Below are positions 1 to 12,800 of a DNA stretch of 64,000 nt, in pieces (position 1 is the stretch's first letter; every line of letters starts with the position of its first letter). Source of the stretch: Capitulum mitella (Eukaryota; Arthropoda; Thecostraca; Pollicipedomorpha; Pollicipedidae); contig CP099849.1 of assembly GCA_030062745.1 (NCBI GenBank), positions 21,936,144-22,000,143 on the forward strand, read 5' to 3'. The notes under the pieces are model-generated. The model saw only the letters and a program-made list of their open reading frames with translations. It had not been told where the DNA came from and did no database searches. A program made the translations under genes and the position numbers.

Positions 1-478
1 ATCCATTCTCTGGTTCCTGCAGGGACACCACTTCCAGTGCCCAGACACGCCGGGATGTGGAGCACTACAGGATTGAACCCATCGACAAATCCGCAAAGCT
101 TGTGCCCATTACCAAGTTTTTTTCAAACGAAGAAGAGAAGTGGAGAGAGGGACAATCAACAGAGACCCGTAGTTGTTGAAATGTGCAAGGTTTTGTCTGC
201 CCTGAACAAGGATGACTCCTGCGGTGACCAACTCCACGAATTTGAGGTCCATGAAAGAAGCCGTGCAGGGGTTATCAGACCAAGGCGTGACGCAGTCGGG
301 AAACCCATGGCCTGAAAACGGAAATCTAAATGGCACGAAAATTCAACCCGTTATATCCTGGAGCCCACCTCATTTCCACCTCAGCATAACATGCGACACA
401 AGTCCCTCATCCCTGTCACCAGGCGGATCACCAGCGAGATCCGGCAGTGCAGCCGGCTTCCCGCCCCCGCGCACTCAC
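1..478 (-). other. Intron 1 (partial) of the membrane-protein gene
   Basis: Sequence downstream, on the minus strand, of the splice donor GTGAGT that closes the exon at 479-989. It runs off the left edge of the window. Short reading frames here show no recognisable protein similarity. Composition falls from very GC-rich beside the exon to ordinary towards position 1, as expected when leaving a CpG island. Confidence 0.5.
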
Positions 479-1150
479 GTTTGCTCGCCGTCAGCAGGTG
501 ACCCATGAAGGCGAACACGATGAGCACGGCCACGAGCGGGTCCTGCACGTTGCAGCCCAGCCGGTTGCGGTGACGGCCGGCCAGAACGAGGAGGCCGCCG
601 AGTGCGCAGAGCGCGGCCGCGGCCGCCAGCCGGGCCGGCGGCGCCGGCCGGCCGCCGCGCCACCGCGCCACCGCGCCGGCCGGCAGCGCCAGCACCGCCG
701 TCAGCAGCGCCAGCGCCAGCGCCGCCGGGTAGGCGCCGACGCCGGCGGCGCGCGAGGCGTCGCGCAGCAGCGCCAGCTGGACTAGCAGCAGGGCGGCGAG
801 CGCGACCAGCAGGGCGCTGAGCAGGGCCAGGCGCGTGGCGCCGCCGCTCGGCGCCGGCCGTCGGTACGCCACGGCGAAGATCCAGGGCAGCTGGTCGGCG
901 GCGGACGGCGCGCGGCGCGCCGGCGGCGGCGTCGCGGCCGGGTCGGTCTCCTCGCAGGCGACCAGCGCCTGCCGGTCGTCGCCGGCCATGGTGCAGACGG
1001 TGGATCGGGGTCAGCTGGTGACCGGACCGCGGCCGACCCGGTCTGAAAGTGGACCTGCCGGCGAAAAACCGGGCCTGACTCGGAGACCGAGGGAGCCACC
1101 CGGCTCCGGCGGCGATGGGTGGTCACGGGCGGCGAGCTGCCGCCTCGTAG
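450..1150. promoter_or_regulatory. CpG island over the first exon of the membrane-protein gene
   Basis: Dense CpG and GC, including many GCGCC/GGCGC runs, covers the exon and about 160 bp upstream of its ATG on the minus strand. No TATA box is evident. The transcription start is probably between 1000 and 1200, but the sequence does not fix it. Confidence 0.45.
479..989 (-). CDS. First coding exon of an unidentified multipass membrane protein (partial gene)
   Basis: Open frame of 170 codons from an ATG at 989 (MAGDDRQ...) to a strong donor (AAAC|GTGAGTGCG) at 479/478, leaving phase 1. The first ~50 residues are polar and Pro/Ala-rich with acidic residues, then a basic PAPS-type linker. At least four hydrophobic segments follow, at about residues 53-75, 85-107, 118-138 and 148-166, separated by short Arg-rich loops, which suggests a multipass membrane protein with a cytoplasmic N-terminus. 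The only Cys residues outside the N-terminus are in segment 3 and in the GCNVQDP loop before segment 4. I do not recognise the family. The segment pattern would fit the first membrane bundle of an adenylyl cyclase, but no diagnostic motif is visible and this is speculation. Extreme GC and CpG content is consistent with a first exon in a CpG island. The remaining exons lie left of the window. Confidence 0.55.
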
Positions 1151-2100
1151 CCCTGGATCGGTGGCGGTCCCGCCGCGCCTTATTCAAACCATACATGACC
1201 GTCACCGATGACAACGCAAAATTAGGACGCAGGAATGGATGTCTTAAAATTCCGTTGCCACCAGATTTCAGCTCCATTAGATTTGGCTTTTATCTTATCC
1301 TTGGAAATTCCTAGCTTATATGACGTTTCTGGAGGCCGTTTAAAATTCCACCTGTTACTATCAGTCTCTATCAAAATTCCATTGTGGTGGAAATTAATGC
1401 TTCAGCAATTAAGGTAAGCTCGGCCAGGGGGCAGCCAGGATTTTCTTACCGGAGTGGGGGGCCGGAGCTCAGTGAGAACTAAAATCATACGAAAATCGCC
1501 TGATGGTAAGACGATGTGAAATGGGTTCCACTAAAAAATACAGGTCTAGGGGTCGTCCCCCGTCTAGCTGTGCCAATGAGCTAAGCACTGGGTTTGGAAA
1601 GTATCTCAAGCACAAAAAATGGCAGGACACAAATCATTTTGAACCTTGAAGCATTTCTTTACGTGGAAGATGTTCATTATTTGATTCATTCAAATAGGGC
1701 GTGCTGTATAAACATGCTCGTTAATGGTGGAACCTCATCCAAATTACTATTGTTGCCTGAGGAAATTTTAGGGTCATTCTTTCCATTTATTGCCAGGCGC
1801 CCAAGGACAGTTTTTAAGATTATCAGTGTTCCATCGGTATCACTAAAAGCACGCGCGGCTCTGCCCCTGATGTTCACTAGTCAGACATAATAACTACAGT
1901 TTGCTTGACGTTGCTACAAAGTAACTTCGGGCTGGTTTTTACCGAAGACAAAAACCCGTAACGTTGCTGTTAGCACAAATATTGAGTGCACCTTAATATA
2001 GGTCATCAGTTAAAAAAGGGCACTGATAAGTAGCACACAGGGATGTCGACTGTGTTCTTTTTCGGGACTTGGCCTCCCGCCCCCTTTAGCAAAAGAGATA
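1151..2100. other. Intergenic, AT-richer; truncated mobile-element end near 1425-1560
   Basis: No gene recognised. At 1430-1560 a G-rich segment begins GGGGGCAGCCAGGATTTT and later has GGTCGTCCCCCG. This resembles the G-rich hAT-like ends seen repeatedly at 39, 46 and 48 kb. Only one end is visible. Confidence 0.35.
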
Positions 2101-2103
2101 TAT

Positions 2104-2133
2104 TGGGTGAAAGTGCTCCGCCTCGCTGCAGCA
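2104..2133 (+). repeat. Inverted duplicate of the CpG block at 3016-3045 (left arm)
   Basis: About 30 bp beginning TTGGGTGAAAGTGCTCC reappears, inverted and exact as far as I can read, inside the CpG-rich block near 3 kb. Similarity weakens beyond it (CACGGCCACCGCC here, CGCCGCCGCCGCC there). Confidence 0.6.
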
Positions 2134-2880
2134 CGGCCACCGCCTTCGTTATATTATTGTATATATATAGATTATTTACATATATCTATGTACTGTATTG
2201 TTATATTATACATATTATTGTTATTGCATGTTATATGTTAAATTATTATGTATCATATTATACTTATATATGTTATATGTAGTTTGTTATTTGATAAATG
2301 ACGACAACAACAGAAGAAAACAAAAGTTATCTCCCGTTAAAATAAAATGGTTTTATAATCATGACAAACTTATCAGTAAAAAGATTTAAAAGACTTTGCG
2401 TGGCAAAACAAAAAGACAAAAACAAAAAGACAGACGGTACAATTTGGAGTTGCAAAGACCACTGCAAAGGCCAAATATGTTTTGCGGCATAGTTTGATGA
2501 AATCGCTATATCATTCAATTGTATCATCATATAAAGTATTCATTCAATAGTCAAATATAGAGAACTCGTGTATTAATCTGTTGTAGCTTTTTCCATATGC
2601 ACTTCGACAATCACGGCTGATAACAATACTTGATTGGACATCATTCGCAATAAGGATATCTTGCAATAAAGCAGAAAATGTACCGACGTGAGATAGCAAA
2701 CCGCTTCCGTGAAACGCGTGCTGCATTTACATTATGCAATGATGCTGTGACCCCATGATCCTAAGATTATGAGTTCAGCGCCAATGAGTTCCAGCAACAT
2801 ACAAATGAAATGCTATTTGGGTCCCTTGTTTACATTTCGATGAACCGAGCAGCGCGCCAGCCACTGACCTCTTCGCACTG
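2134..2880. other. AT-rich intergenic DNA
   Basis: Includes a TATA/ATT-rich stretch at 2150-2290. No gene, RNA or clear repeat unit recognised. Confidence 0.4.
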
Positions 2881-3300
2881 CAGTCACGCCACACGGCAGC
2901 GCGCGTCGCAGTCTCGCTTCTGCGGCGACCCTCCAGCCGCTCGGCCGTGCACTGACTGAAGCACGGCGGCACGGCACGCAGCCGCTCTCGGTTTCACCGC
3001 GGCGGCGGCGGCGGCGCTGCAGCGAGGCGGAGCACTTTCACCCAACCGACGACCGGACACGGGAGACTTCATCACGGCGGCGGGCGCTAGCACCGCGCGA
3101 CTGCAACGCGCCGGCGCCACCATCCCGCCCGGCCAAGGTCGAGTGGCGCGTGGACAGCATGAACTCCGGTCGTGCCCGACGATGGAGCCTGCGGCTTCCG
3201 GGCGCGTGCAGCCCGGTGACGTACTGCGGCCGGAGCTGAGAGGTCGCCGTGGGAGGTGTGACGGGAAACACGGCTTTAGCGGTGCCTCGTATGCTTCCCT
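2881..3300. promoter_or_regulatory. CpG-rich block, possible promoter/first exon of an unrecognised gene
   Basis: A sudden CpG-rich block with a (GGC)n tract at 2999-3016, surrounded by ordinary DNA. On the plus strand an ATG at about 3160 opens a short basic frame (MNSGRARRW...) followed about 50 nt later by GTGACG, a weak possible donor. On the minus strand the same block is open for about 150 codons of low-complexity Ala/Arg/Ser. Neither product is recognisable. The block could be a promoter island whose gene lies in unannotated flanking DNA. Confidence 0.3.
3016..3045 (-). repeat. Inverted duplicate of 2104-2133 (right arm)
   Basis: Reads TTGGGTGAAAGTGCTCC on the minus strand, matching the 2.1-kb copy in opposite orientation, with about 0.9 kb between the arms. 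Confidence 0.6.
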
Positions 3301-6300
3301 TAAATAACGGGTTGCTGTGGGATGTGTTTCTGACTTAGCCTGCGGTATTTCCGTCACCAAATCACCGCCTCCCCCGTGGAGAGCTCGTACGGAAACTTGA
3401 CAAACTATCTTGTATACCTTGACGTGTCTGACTGCCTAGTTTTATCTGTACGATTATCGCGCATGTGCTTCTCTGAAGTGACACGAGTCAAACAGTAATC
3501 CACGCGTTGGAATGATTCGCAAATAAACTGAACTGAGCTGGATTGAACTGAACTGAACCAAATTTAGCCCCGGAGAGAACCGGCCCTGCAGTAAAACCGT
3601 TTAGTCTGTGGAATCTCTTTCCGATTCCATCCGTTAAACTTCGTAAACAGTTATTTGCCGCGCCGCCATGTACCAGTCGCCGAGCACGCGTCCAAGTCGA
3701 GGACCCATTAAACGTCGGCACCGTTGGGTACGAGTGAGCAGTTTCGTAAAAACGGGTGGAACAGCACAACAATGGTAAACCTTTTTACACCAGCTCCCTT
3801 TCATAATCTTCCATTTGGTATATACTGTTTTCCTAGTTCAGTAGCATTGTTGTCAAAAGTGCAAAGAATTGCACGAAAGCGGTTTCATTACCCGAAAGTA
3901 ACTTTCTTCTTGATACAATGAAAATGCCGCAAAAATTTCGAAGCATTTTAAGTTTTGAGGTTCGCGAGCTCAAGAGACGGGAAGCCCAGTCTCACCAAAC
4001 ACATTGGATCAAACTGGAAAAACTGGTCACAAAATATGCGCCGCTTAGTTGCAATATCCACCAAATGCATATAACAACAGTAAATGAAATTCGCATCATA
4101 TTCAGTACCACACCTATGTGACAGCAAAATAGCGAGGGCAATCAAATAGCCCAACGTCCGGTGAAGTCCAGACCCAGTCACTCACCGGCATCAACAGCCA
4201 CCCATGATGCGCGTGACGTAGCCCCGACGTCGGCGGGTGACGTTCGTGTGACGCCATAAGGACGTCATGCGCCCCAGAGCCAGACGGTCGGACTGGCGCC
4301 TGCACTGCCCGCCGATGGTGGGCGGGCCTGACCGTGGCGGGTACACGGCGAGGGGAGGGGACACGGACAGGCTGATGGTTTCGAAACCGGCCAGCACGCG
4401 AGCCGGATCGACTCGTGACGCAGATAAGCTCGTGGCGGAACACGACGTGGAGCTGCGAGGAACGGGGAGCTGCCGTTAGAACGGACGTTTTCGAGACGCA
4501 GCGATAGAGGAAAACAGCGAGAAGCTACTGTCAGTGCACAGGAGGCCTCATTACCGAGGTGCAACGTTTGAGGAAAACCCGCAATCGTGTGGGATGAAGT
4601 CACGCTAGAGCTCTGCTGGTACTCGGCTGTAAAATGTGAGAGAAACATTTGGAAAGCCAAAACACCACAAAAGTGGGCGGTCGCTGTGAAGAAAGCTACT
4701 GGTAGTCAACGTCGTCTTAGCAATATAAACGAGACGAAAGGAACACGCATATTTTTCCATCACGTTTTTGAAACAAAGAAGGATGAAGACCCGAAATAAC
4801 CGTAGGTTCTTCGTGTCGCTGGTTTCCATGCTGGTGCGCTGTTCGATTTATTTCGTCGCCAACGCCTACCATCTGCTTACCGTAATGCGAACGCCAACAC
4901 AAATATACGGGCGAAGCGTGGCAATGATTTTACAACGAGATTTAGATTGTGAAGAAAATGCGCAAGAGAAAAGAGATAAAGCAACGGGAAATGTGGGGAA
5001 AACAAAAGCGATTCGCATAACAGTACAATTATTTCCTATCGTAGACAGGGACCCTTCGAGTTCAAGTTGAAGTTACGACTGGACCCTACACGCGGCAGGT
5101 TTGATGACGAACGCCTACCGTTTCAACTGGCAAACAGCCACTGGCTCAGCAGCTGCTCTTGGAGAACAACCATCGACTCAGCGGCTTCTCTCAGCGAGCG
5201 TTCACCAGCTCAGCAACTGGCCAAGGTCGTCAGTGCCGTGACAAACAGCTCGTGTAGCCGCGTCCATAATGCGATATGCGACGAGCGGACTGCATGCAAA
5301 GATCGCGCCACCCATGCGGCGGACGGCCACAAGGGCGACGGCGTTCGACAAGACGAGACCGCGGTCCGCGCCATGGGGTCTGTCGCGGTGGACGGTGACC
5401 AGTGACGGCTGGAAGCTCTGCACAAGCTGCGGGCATCCCCGGTGAGGCGGTATCTCACGCGGCGACGTACGCGACGTTCCGAAATCGAGTAACTCGTGCA
5501 CGACTTTACCACCATGTGCTCATCGTTGTTGCGCAGTACGTTTTCCCTGGACACGGCACCGGCGGAAATCGCTACGAGAGCCAGTATGTTAAGACTACTG
5601 CGCAGTTTCTCTCCGACACAGGCATGTTTTTTCAAGTACCTACAATCCGGTCTGCTTTCTCGTGCAAGGTGCAACAATCTTCGTCACAAACAGCTGGAGG
5701 CCCCAAAATGGAGGTTAATACAGATGATCTCCCATGGCTCGCGGATATCAATATGTGTTGTCATGGGCACCGCAGTTTTCCCAGTGTGGGAGAGTACAAA
5801 CCGTCCGAAACGAGGGGAATAAAACAAATATAAGGGGCGGCGGAAGTGCTGAGGAGCCCGTAACAGTGGGGTAATGCCCACCCCATCTTTTAACACTGAA
5901 ATGTAACACTGAATTTAAGGACTGACTTTAGCGAAATGGCTTAAAAATGGTTCGCGTCCCTCCTCGCCATAACAGCATTTTCATGCGGTGGATTTAGCTT
6001 GCAATCCATGCGGGGGAATTCAGTTCGCTTGAAATCCCTGCGAGGAGGAATTCACCCCCTCCCAAATCTGCAGATCTACTGGACCAGTTTCGATGAAACA
6101 GGACTTAACCGAAAGCTCGTGATCTTACTTGTACGCAAAAGTACCAGAACTCGCCAACGGTACCCCTATAAGAGACCACAGTAGGATAAACGACCAGTTT
6201 TTGTCCTCTGGCATACCACGCCACAAATACTGGCTCCGACTCTGTTGTCAACTTTTGGCGTTAGTCTGAAGTTAGCCTGAAGAGCACATATGCTGCGAGC

Positions 6301-6615
6301 ACATATATCGACTTCCACGTATCACCGGCTCCTGCCCACCAATTTTGCGTGCCCCAGCGGTAATAGTTTCGTGGCAATGAAGAGGAGGTGTTAATCGTTT
6401 GGGTACCTCGCGCTTCACGTGCAAGTTGCACCCTTCTTCCGCCCTGAATCCATCAAAATAAAACACATGCCTGAGGATTGCCACGTGGATTGGACGTGGG
6501 TGTCGATCACAAAAGTAAGTACACGTAAGTGAGGCCCATGTTGTCGTCAAAGCTTCAGTCAACAGCAGCCACCGTTACCCGTAATTAATTGCTAAAATTA
6601 ACTGCAGTGTATTAA

Positions 6616-6616
<1 letters not shown>
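3301..6616. other. Intergenic, no gene recognised
   Basis: Scattered frames up to about 155 codons at 4.2-4.7 kb and 5.2-5.7 kb lack domain motifs and codon coherence. A GC-rich patch at 4180-4480 is the only compositional feature. I see nothing I can support as a gene. Confidence 0.35.
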
Positions 6617-6680
<64 letters not shown>

Positions 6681-6683
6681 TAT
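6617..6683. repeat. (TA)n microsatellite
   Basis: Nearly uninterrupted alternating TA, with a short TACATA/TCTAAT decay at its 3' end. Confidence 0.95.
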
Positions 6684-6762
6684 CTAATATACATATGATT
6701 TGATATACATTATATATTATAAACGAATTAGCTGCAGAGGTGCAAGGACCTGCAGAGGTCCT

Positions 6763-6786
6763 GGCACGTGCCTCGTGGCACGTGCC
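6763..6786. promoter_or_regulatory. Paired palindromic E-boxes
   Basis: GGCACGTGCC occurs twice (6763-6772 and 6777-6786), separated by four bases. Each contains CACGTG, the class B bHLH (Myc/Max/USF/Clock-type) core. No adjacent gene is recognised, so function is unproven. Confidence 0.4.
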
Positions 6787-9700
6787 ATGCGCCACGAATC
6801 GCTTCGAACCCTGCATCACAATCTGTCCGACGGGTCGGCGCGCGGCTGACGATGTACGCGCCCTAGGCTCCGAAGCTTGGACACACGGACATAGTGACAA
6901 ACACCTCGACTTGAACTTGTCCGAGCGACTGCCATGTATGAAATCTCACTCGCTAAAAGCATGCAAAGCAGGCTTTGAACTCCTTCGATTTTGAATAAAT
7001 GGTAGCTTATATCACATATATCTAAACAGACGAACACGTTTCTGAAACGAACGCGAAATAGCCACATGCCTCTCAAAAACACCTGAAGCCCCTCCTGTTG
7101 GCTGGTTATTGGGGCTTAGGGGCGCACAGACTACTGGGTCATTTGGCGCCCACCCCTCCTGTTCTATGAAGGACGTTCAAATTTTGGCGAAAGGTGTACC
7201 AATAATAGGTGCAATGTCATCAGATTTCAGCATAATGGCGCAGACGGTTTGGCTTTGGTACCGGAAATACCTCCGGAGACAGAATCATCTCCCCTTCCCG
7301 CATGCCAACGGAGTTAAATCCGTACGTTGCACCGGCAATGTGTCACAGCAAGTAAAAATAGCTGTCGAGTAAATATGACCATACACGTCCCTGCCCGTAC
7401 AAGGTTGGTTGCAAATGAGGATTAAATTTTCTTTTTTCTGAGTGAACATGAATATGTGAGCAAATGGTTCAAGCTTTTAGCTCATATTGATAGTGATAAA
7501 TATCCAGAGAAGTGGTCCAGATAAACAGCTCACACCACACATTTTTTTTTTAAGCGGAGTAACGAAATACCCCCGCACGTTCGTTGGTAGCGCTCGTGCC
7601 TGCTATATCGTCCGTACAGTGAAGCTTGGCATCGTCCACCTAACCACCAATCGGGACCAGAATTCGTAAACAAATGGTTGGCGTAAAGCACGCTTCCACC
7701 TCGTGGTAAAACCGGACTGACGACATCTGCATTCCTGATGTGATAAGCAAACACGCAAAACGTGTTCGTGGCGGCATTGCCATTTCAGTAATCAAACGGC
7801 TAGGTCTTCTATGAATTGATAGAAGCCCTCTCCATCCAACCTCCAGATGAGGAAAGATGAATACAGTTTTATATAAGCATGACGCAGTGAAATCACAAGA
7901 TATCGTCATGTTGAGACACAGGCTCGTCCCCAGTTTTGCGTCGTTTCAGTTATCAGACTTTGACCGCTGGGGCGAAGAGACATCGGCGCATCCGACGCGG
8001 CTGTCAACACTCCCTGCTGCGCCTGACCCCATCGAATCACACACAAACTGCGATCTATGTAAAACCCAGCGCACCCGCCGTGCGCCGTATCTGTGACGTG
8101 CTAGGGTCTCAACTGGAGATTTCTCCACAGGACGGCGGCACGGGAGCTGTTCACGCAGCCTTCTCGCAGCCATGGTCGGTGCTGTCGGCGTGGCCGCCAT
8201 GGCAGTCCGGTTTGACTGGTACCAGCTGCGGAGAGCGTTTTTTTTTCAGCTGGTAGCGCTTGCTAAGCCGCTGTGTGATGGCCGCGAGGCCACTTGGCTG
8301 TTGTGATGCAGTCTTATAAGCCGTGAACAGGTGACGTATAACAGTCTAATAACAGGTGACAATCGCAACATGGAGCCGGCCGCTTTTCTCGACCCAACGA
8401 TTGCGTATCAGAACGTTTAGCGCCCGCCAAGGAACCCATTGTTTGCTCCAGTATTTCCGACCCAACGCACTGGAAAGCCTGAGAAAATCCCAGGACTTTC
8501 CCTCTGCTTTGTCATGAACGAACGTTTTAAACGCGCTACGAGATGTCAAAGATAACCACGCAGGCTTTCCGACGCCTAGCCAGATTGGAAATTTTGTATA
8601 CACGTATATAACGAGAAACGGACCAGCAGAAACGACTCATGTCCCAGCCAGACCGCGCTCGGGCTCGGCATCTGCTAATCTCGCGCGCAGTCACCCTCCG
8701 TGAAAGCCTCCCTGGCACGGCTCCAGCCGCCCGATCTGCTGGGATACCGGTGACTGGAGCTTCGACGGTGCGGCCGGCTACGGCCGCTCCTGGCCACAGG
8801 TTCCCTAGCACATGCCTTCTCCGCCGCCGTGCCTACACCAGGCTGCTTGTCCCGTGGCGTTTCGAGGTGGGTTCCGTTGGGTGTGTCGCGGGGTAATCGT
8901 GACACAAGCAATTGATGCATTTGACGGAGCCGCATGCTTATAACCAGGGTTGGAAATTTGGTTTGTTCTTGGTGTCGGAGTATAATTTGTTTCTGAGCAT
9001 AAAACTTCGCAGAGTAATGTTGATTTAATTTGGCATTATTGGTGTAAGTTAGTTATATCATACCTGCTTCTTACTGAACGGACACAGTCATTTGCTTGCC
9101 GAGTTAGAAACCTGTCAACATGGCTATAATGTAGTTTTTATTGGGGGGGGGGGGCAATATTCAACTTTTGGAGCATAAAGTGTTTTTGGAACACATATTC
9201 TCTGGTGGACCTCAGCAAAAAAAAAAAAAAAAAAAAAATCCAACCCTGCTTACAACCACAACTCGACAAATGACTAAGCTTTTATATGAAGAGATCCGCA
9301 CGAGCGTTGGGTACACTGCTTCAATTACATGTTTCCTCTTCAAGAACGTTCGCACCTCGTCATTCGTTCCTATTATCCTCTGTCTTTTCATTTACGTTTT
9401 ATGCGTATCTGATGAATGTAAACTGATCGCTTTTATAGGTACGCCTTCGATCTAACAGACTGAATTTAACTGAAATCAGGTACGACTACTACGGTCTTCT
9501 TAATGGAGCCTCATTTTCCGGACTCCCGACATCCGCAACGAAGCTCGTCTTCTAACCGAACCGCACCCCATCTGATCTCAACTGACACTCGTCACAAACA
9601 TGATCCGAAATCCGTGCTCTATTTGCAGTCCGTACACGCTGAGGTACAGTCACGTCCTGTGCGCCGCCGCCTCGGCCTGGCGCGCGCCGAAGACGAGCCG

Positions 9701-12429
9701 CCGCAGCCGAGACCGACAGCGATGCCGAGCCGCGGCCGATCGAGCGCCGTCCAGGGCCTGCAACAGTCCGGTGCCAGCGCTCAGCTGCTGAACTGGACCA
9801 GGGTCACGTCAGTCCGCCTCCACACGCCATGAGACGGGAGCCAACCGAACGTGTCGGCAGACAATGGCACAGAGCACCCGGTCGATAACAGGACGGCAAA
9901 ACAGGCGTTTCCTGTCTATGCGGCTCCATTTGGCTCAACAAACCTAGAGCAATAACTTACATCGAGTGACAACTCCATTTTCCGCAACGCCACTCCCACC
10001 AGCACTGCAGCTCGTTATAACGTAATATCTTTAGTACGTCAGATAACACATGCATCCGACCTTACCGCGATCCCGGAGTTACATTTTTGAGCATGAAGGC
10101 TTTTCGGAAGCAATATCATTACCAGCCCACAGTAAGATAAGTCAAACAGCTCAACACAGCTGGCATAAATCAAATATTTATCGATGGCTACCGAAGCATG
10201 GTCACTCGTGCGACCAACAGACGAGCAGATTCCCAGAATGCCTCGGAAACTCACCGCCAGTTGGGCTGCTGCACCCGTCCCTTCGTCAGCGCCGATCATC
10301 AGCCGGGGCCGTCGCAGCTCCGCCGAACACCAGGCATCTCGTGCCCAGCTTCCACTCGGCAGCTCAGGCGCACCATGTCACCGGTCACCTCCTTGACCCG
10401 GGTCAACCCACGCCGACCAGCTGTGGCATCGTGGACACGTGTCACACGAATCACACACACAGTCATGAGGTAAACACCGCTGTGGAAAATGATGCTTAGC
10501 CAGCTCGGACAGAAGCGTGATGACTGAACAAGCTTTGGTGAGATGATACTGGTACCACTCCTGCCCTTGACGGAGACATGACAGTCAACAAACACGATAG
10601 GAATGGTATTAACTGTCCACCTCCCTGAGTACTCCTAACAAACGTGGTCCATATCAAACAAAGTTCCATCGCCATCTTCAGTGAAGAAATTTTGCGCCTT
10701 CGTCCGTTGGTTCAATATGTGTCGTAACGGTAATACATGGATCGGATTTTTTTTTTTTTTTTTAGTACAAATCAGTGACGCTTGAACTAATGCGGGTATT
10801 TCTTAACCACATTGGCGTCAAATTTTCGTCCCTGACACATTCGGGGACAGTTTTCATCCACAAGCACGAACACAGTGTATGCTGATGCACATTTCTTTCC
10901 ATATGACCATCGGCATTCAAATTCTTTTTCGGTCAATCCCAAAGGTTCTGCCTGGTGATAAAATTCTGTCCGGCCAGTTCCGACTTCTGAACTAAATCCG
11001 CCAATTTTCATCTTACACAACCTGCACATGCTCGACCACTTCTCGTTAACTTAAGAGACGTTTCAGGTACGAAACTGCGTTTAATGCTGGCCGCTCAACA
11101 TATGGAGTTCCCATCATCAAACTTCGATGAGTATGAAGATCAATATTTTAACCTTCGAGATATGCATATGCATGGACAGTCGAGCTGCGGATTTCAAAGT
11201 TCGGATTCCCCGCAAGCCGCAATACAGTCCGGCTGGAGCCTGCCGGTCTCGAGCGGACGGCACGGACAGGCCCAGGCAACGACACAACAGCCTCGGTATT
11301 CTGCCAGATCCAACAGGCCAGACCTCGGCGTCCTATTACACTGCACACTATGGAACCCAGTGAGAAATATTCACACCTGGCGGCATCAAATTTAGTGTTC
11401 GCCAATAGGAATACCTTGCGCTTCCAATTAATGTGCGTACAGAATATGGTATCCATTATACGAAAAGTCACAATGTGCGTTGGGCTGTACGTGTCTCAGA
11501 GGGTGGTCATAAAACAAATGGACGCTTCTGACGACCCATCAAATTACCTAGTGAAGCCACCACCTGAGGCCATACTTCTTACCCATACATACCTATATAA
11601 GCGTATCTGAACAGACACGCACATATAGGTGTCTGAGCCTCTAACAGGCAGAAATATACAGCACACCTGGTCCATATATAAATATTAACAGGCTGCGGAT
11701 AAAACCGAAATGATGGAATCAAGAACCACAAGCTGTAAGAACTTGGGCGAATGATGCGAATGCATAGGTGCATTAGAGGTCGGCACTTCCCCCAAACTGA
11801 ATCATTTAAATCATAGCGTTTCGCAGGACTTCATTGCGCAGCATTCCAATACTGGATAACGAGTGGTCGCTGCCAGTTATGAACAATGTCTGGTGGCAAA
11901 TCAGCAAGTCATGCTTTAGATGATCATTCGTTGGCCTAGCAGCCATCCAATCAGATCAATGATCAGCGGTCAGCGACCGACAGTCGTAAAATCGCATCCG
12001 ATGCTCGACACCCTTACCTCAACTGTCAGGCAGTATGGTGCGAATCTCAACTGGTCCGACTCAAGGTCGCATTGCCATGTATGTAGCTGTTGACAACTGT
12101 CCATACTTTTGTTCTTCCCTCAGGCCGGCTAGTGCCCCTGCATATGGTACACTGGCACATGCGGCAGATGATAAATGCCGCCTTCGGGGAACAGCATGGC
12201 TGCATTCAGTCGAGGGTCGTCATAGGGTGAACGGAGACGAGATAGCGACAGGGTGGAGGCGAAATGGCATTTCTAAGGTCTAAATAACTGAGTTCCCAGG
12301 GAAAAGAAGAGGACACCATTCAAACTTTCAGCCGACTGTCAGCGCGGACAGTAAAATGTCACGGACATTTGGATCAGTTTAGCACGGCTTTTCCCGAAAA
12401 AGTCAATTTCATCACAAAAATAGTGAAAC
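6787..12429. other. Intergenic, no gene recognised
   Basis: Contains homopolymers at 9144-9155 (G), 9217-9238 (A) and 10746-10763 (T). A GC-rich patch at 9655-9770 looks exon-like in composition but has no recognisable product. Short frames throughout show no domain motifs. Confidence 0.35.
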
Positions 12430-12800
12430 TTAAAGGGAATGTTCTGCCATGGTCAACTTTCCGTGAGCTCGGTTGGTCTGAAAAATGTCGCTGAAAACGT
12501 TTTCAGTATTCGGTTTTCTGAGAAATGCCCATAGGTTGCAGGAAGAGTAAATAAACGATATATGATGCAGTTATTAGCCGAAATGGCGCCAAGCGCAAGC
12601 CATTATCCACCAGCCTACGTCCACGCGCGGTGCACGCAACGGCTGTACAAAGGACACCGCGGAATATGTGACAGGGGAAAACGGTGGAAAGTGACTTTGA
12701 GCCTCGGTAAATGTCGAGTTTTGAGACAGACGGCTCTACCAGTAGATTACAATTAGGCTATTTCAGTTCAAAACGGCTGACGGCGGAACATTCCCTTTTA
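12430..12800. mobile_element. Putative MITE with 19-bp terminal inverted repeats
   Basis: The left end TTAAAGGGAATGTTCTGCC and the right end GGCGGAACATTCCCTTTTA are inverted repeats matching at 17 of 19 positions, 371 bp apart. Both ends can be read with a flanking TA, the Tc1/mariner target, leaving ends that start AAGGG. There is no transposase frame inside. The same core (GGAACATTCC) recurs as a short hairpin at 15366-15404. The family assignment is inference. Confidence 0.45.
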
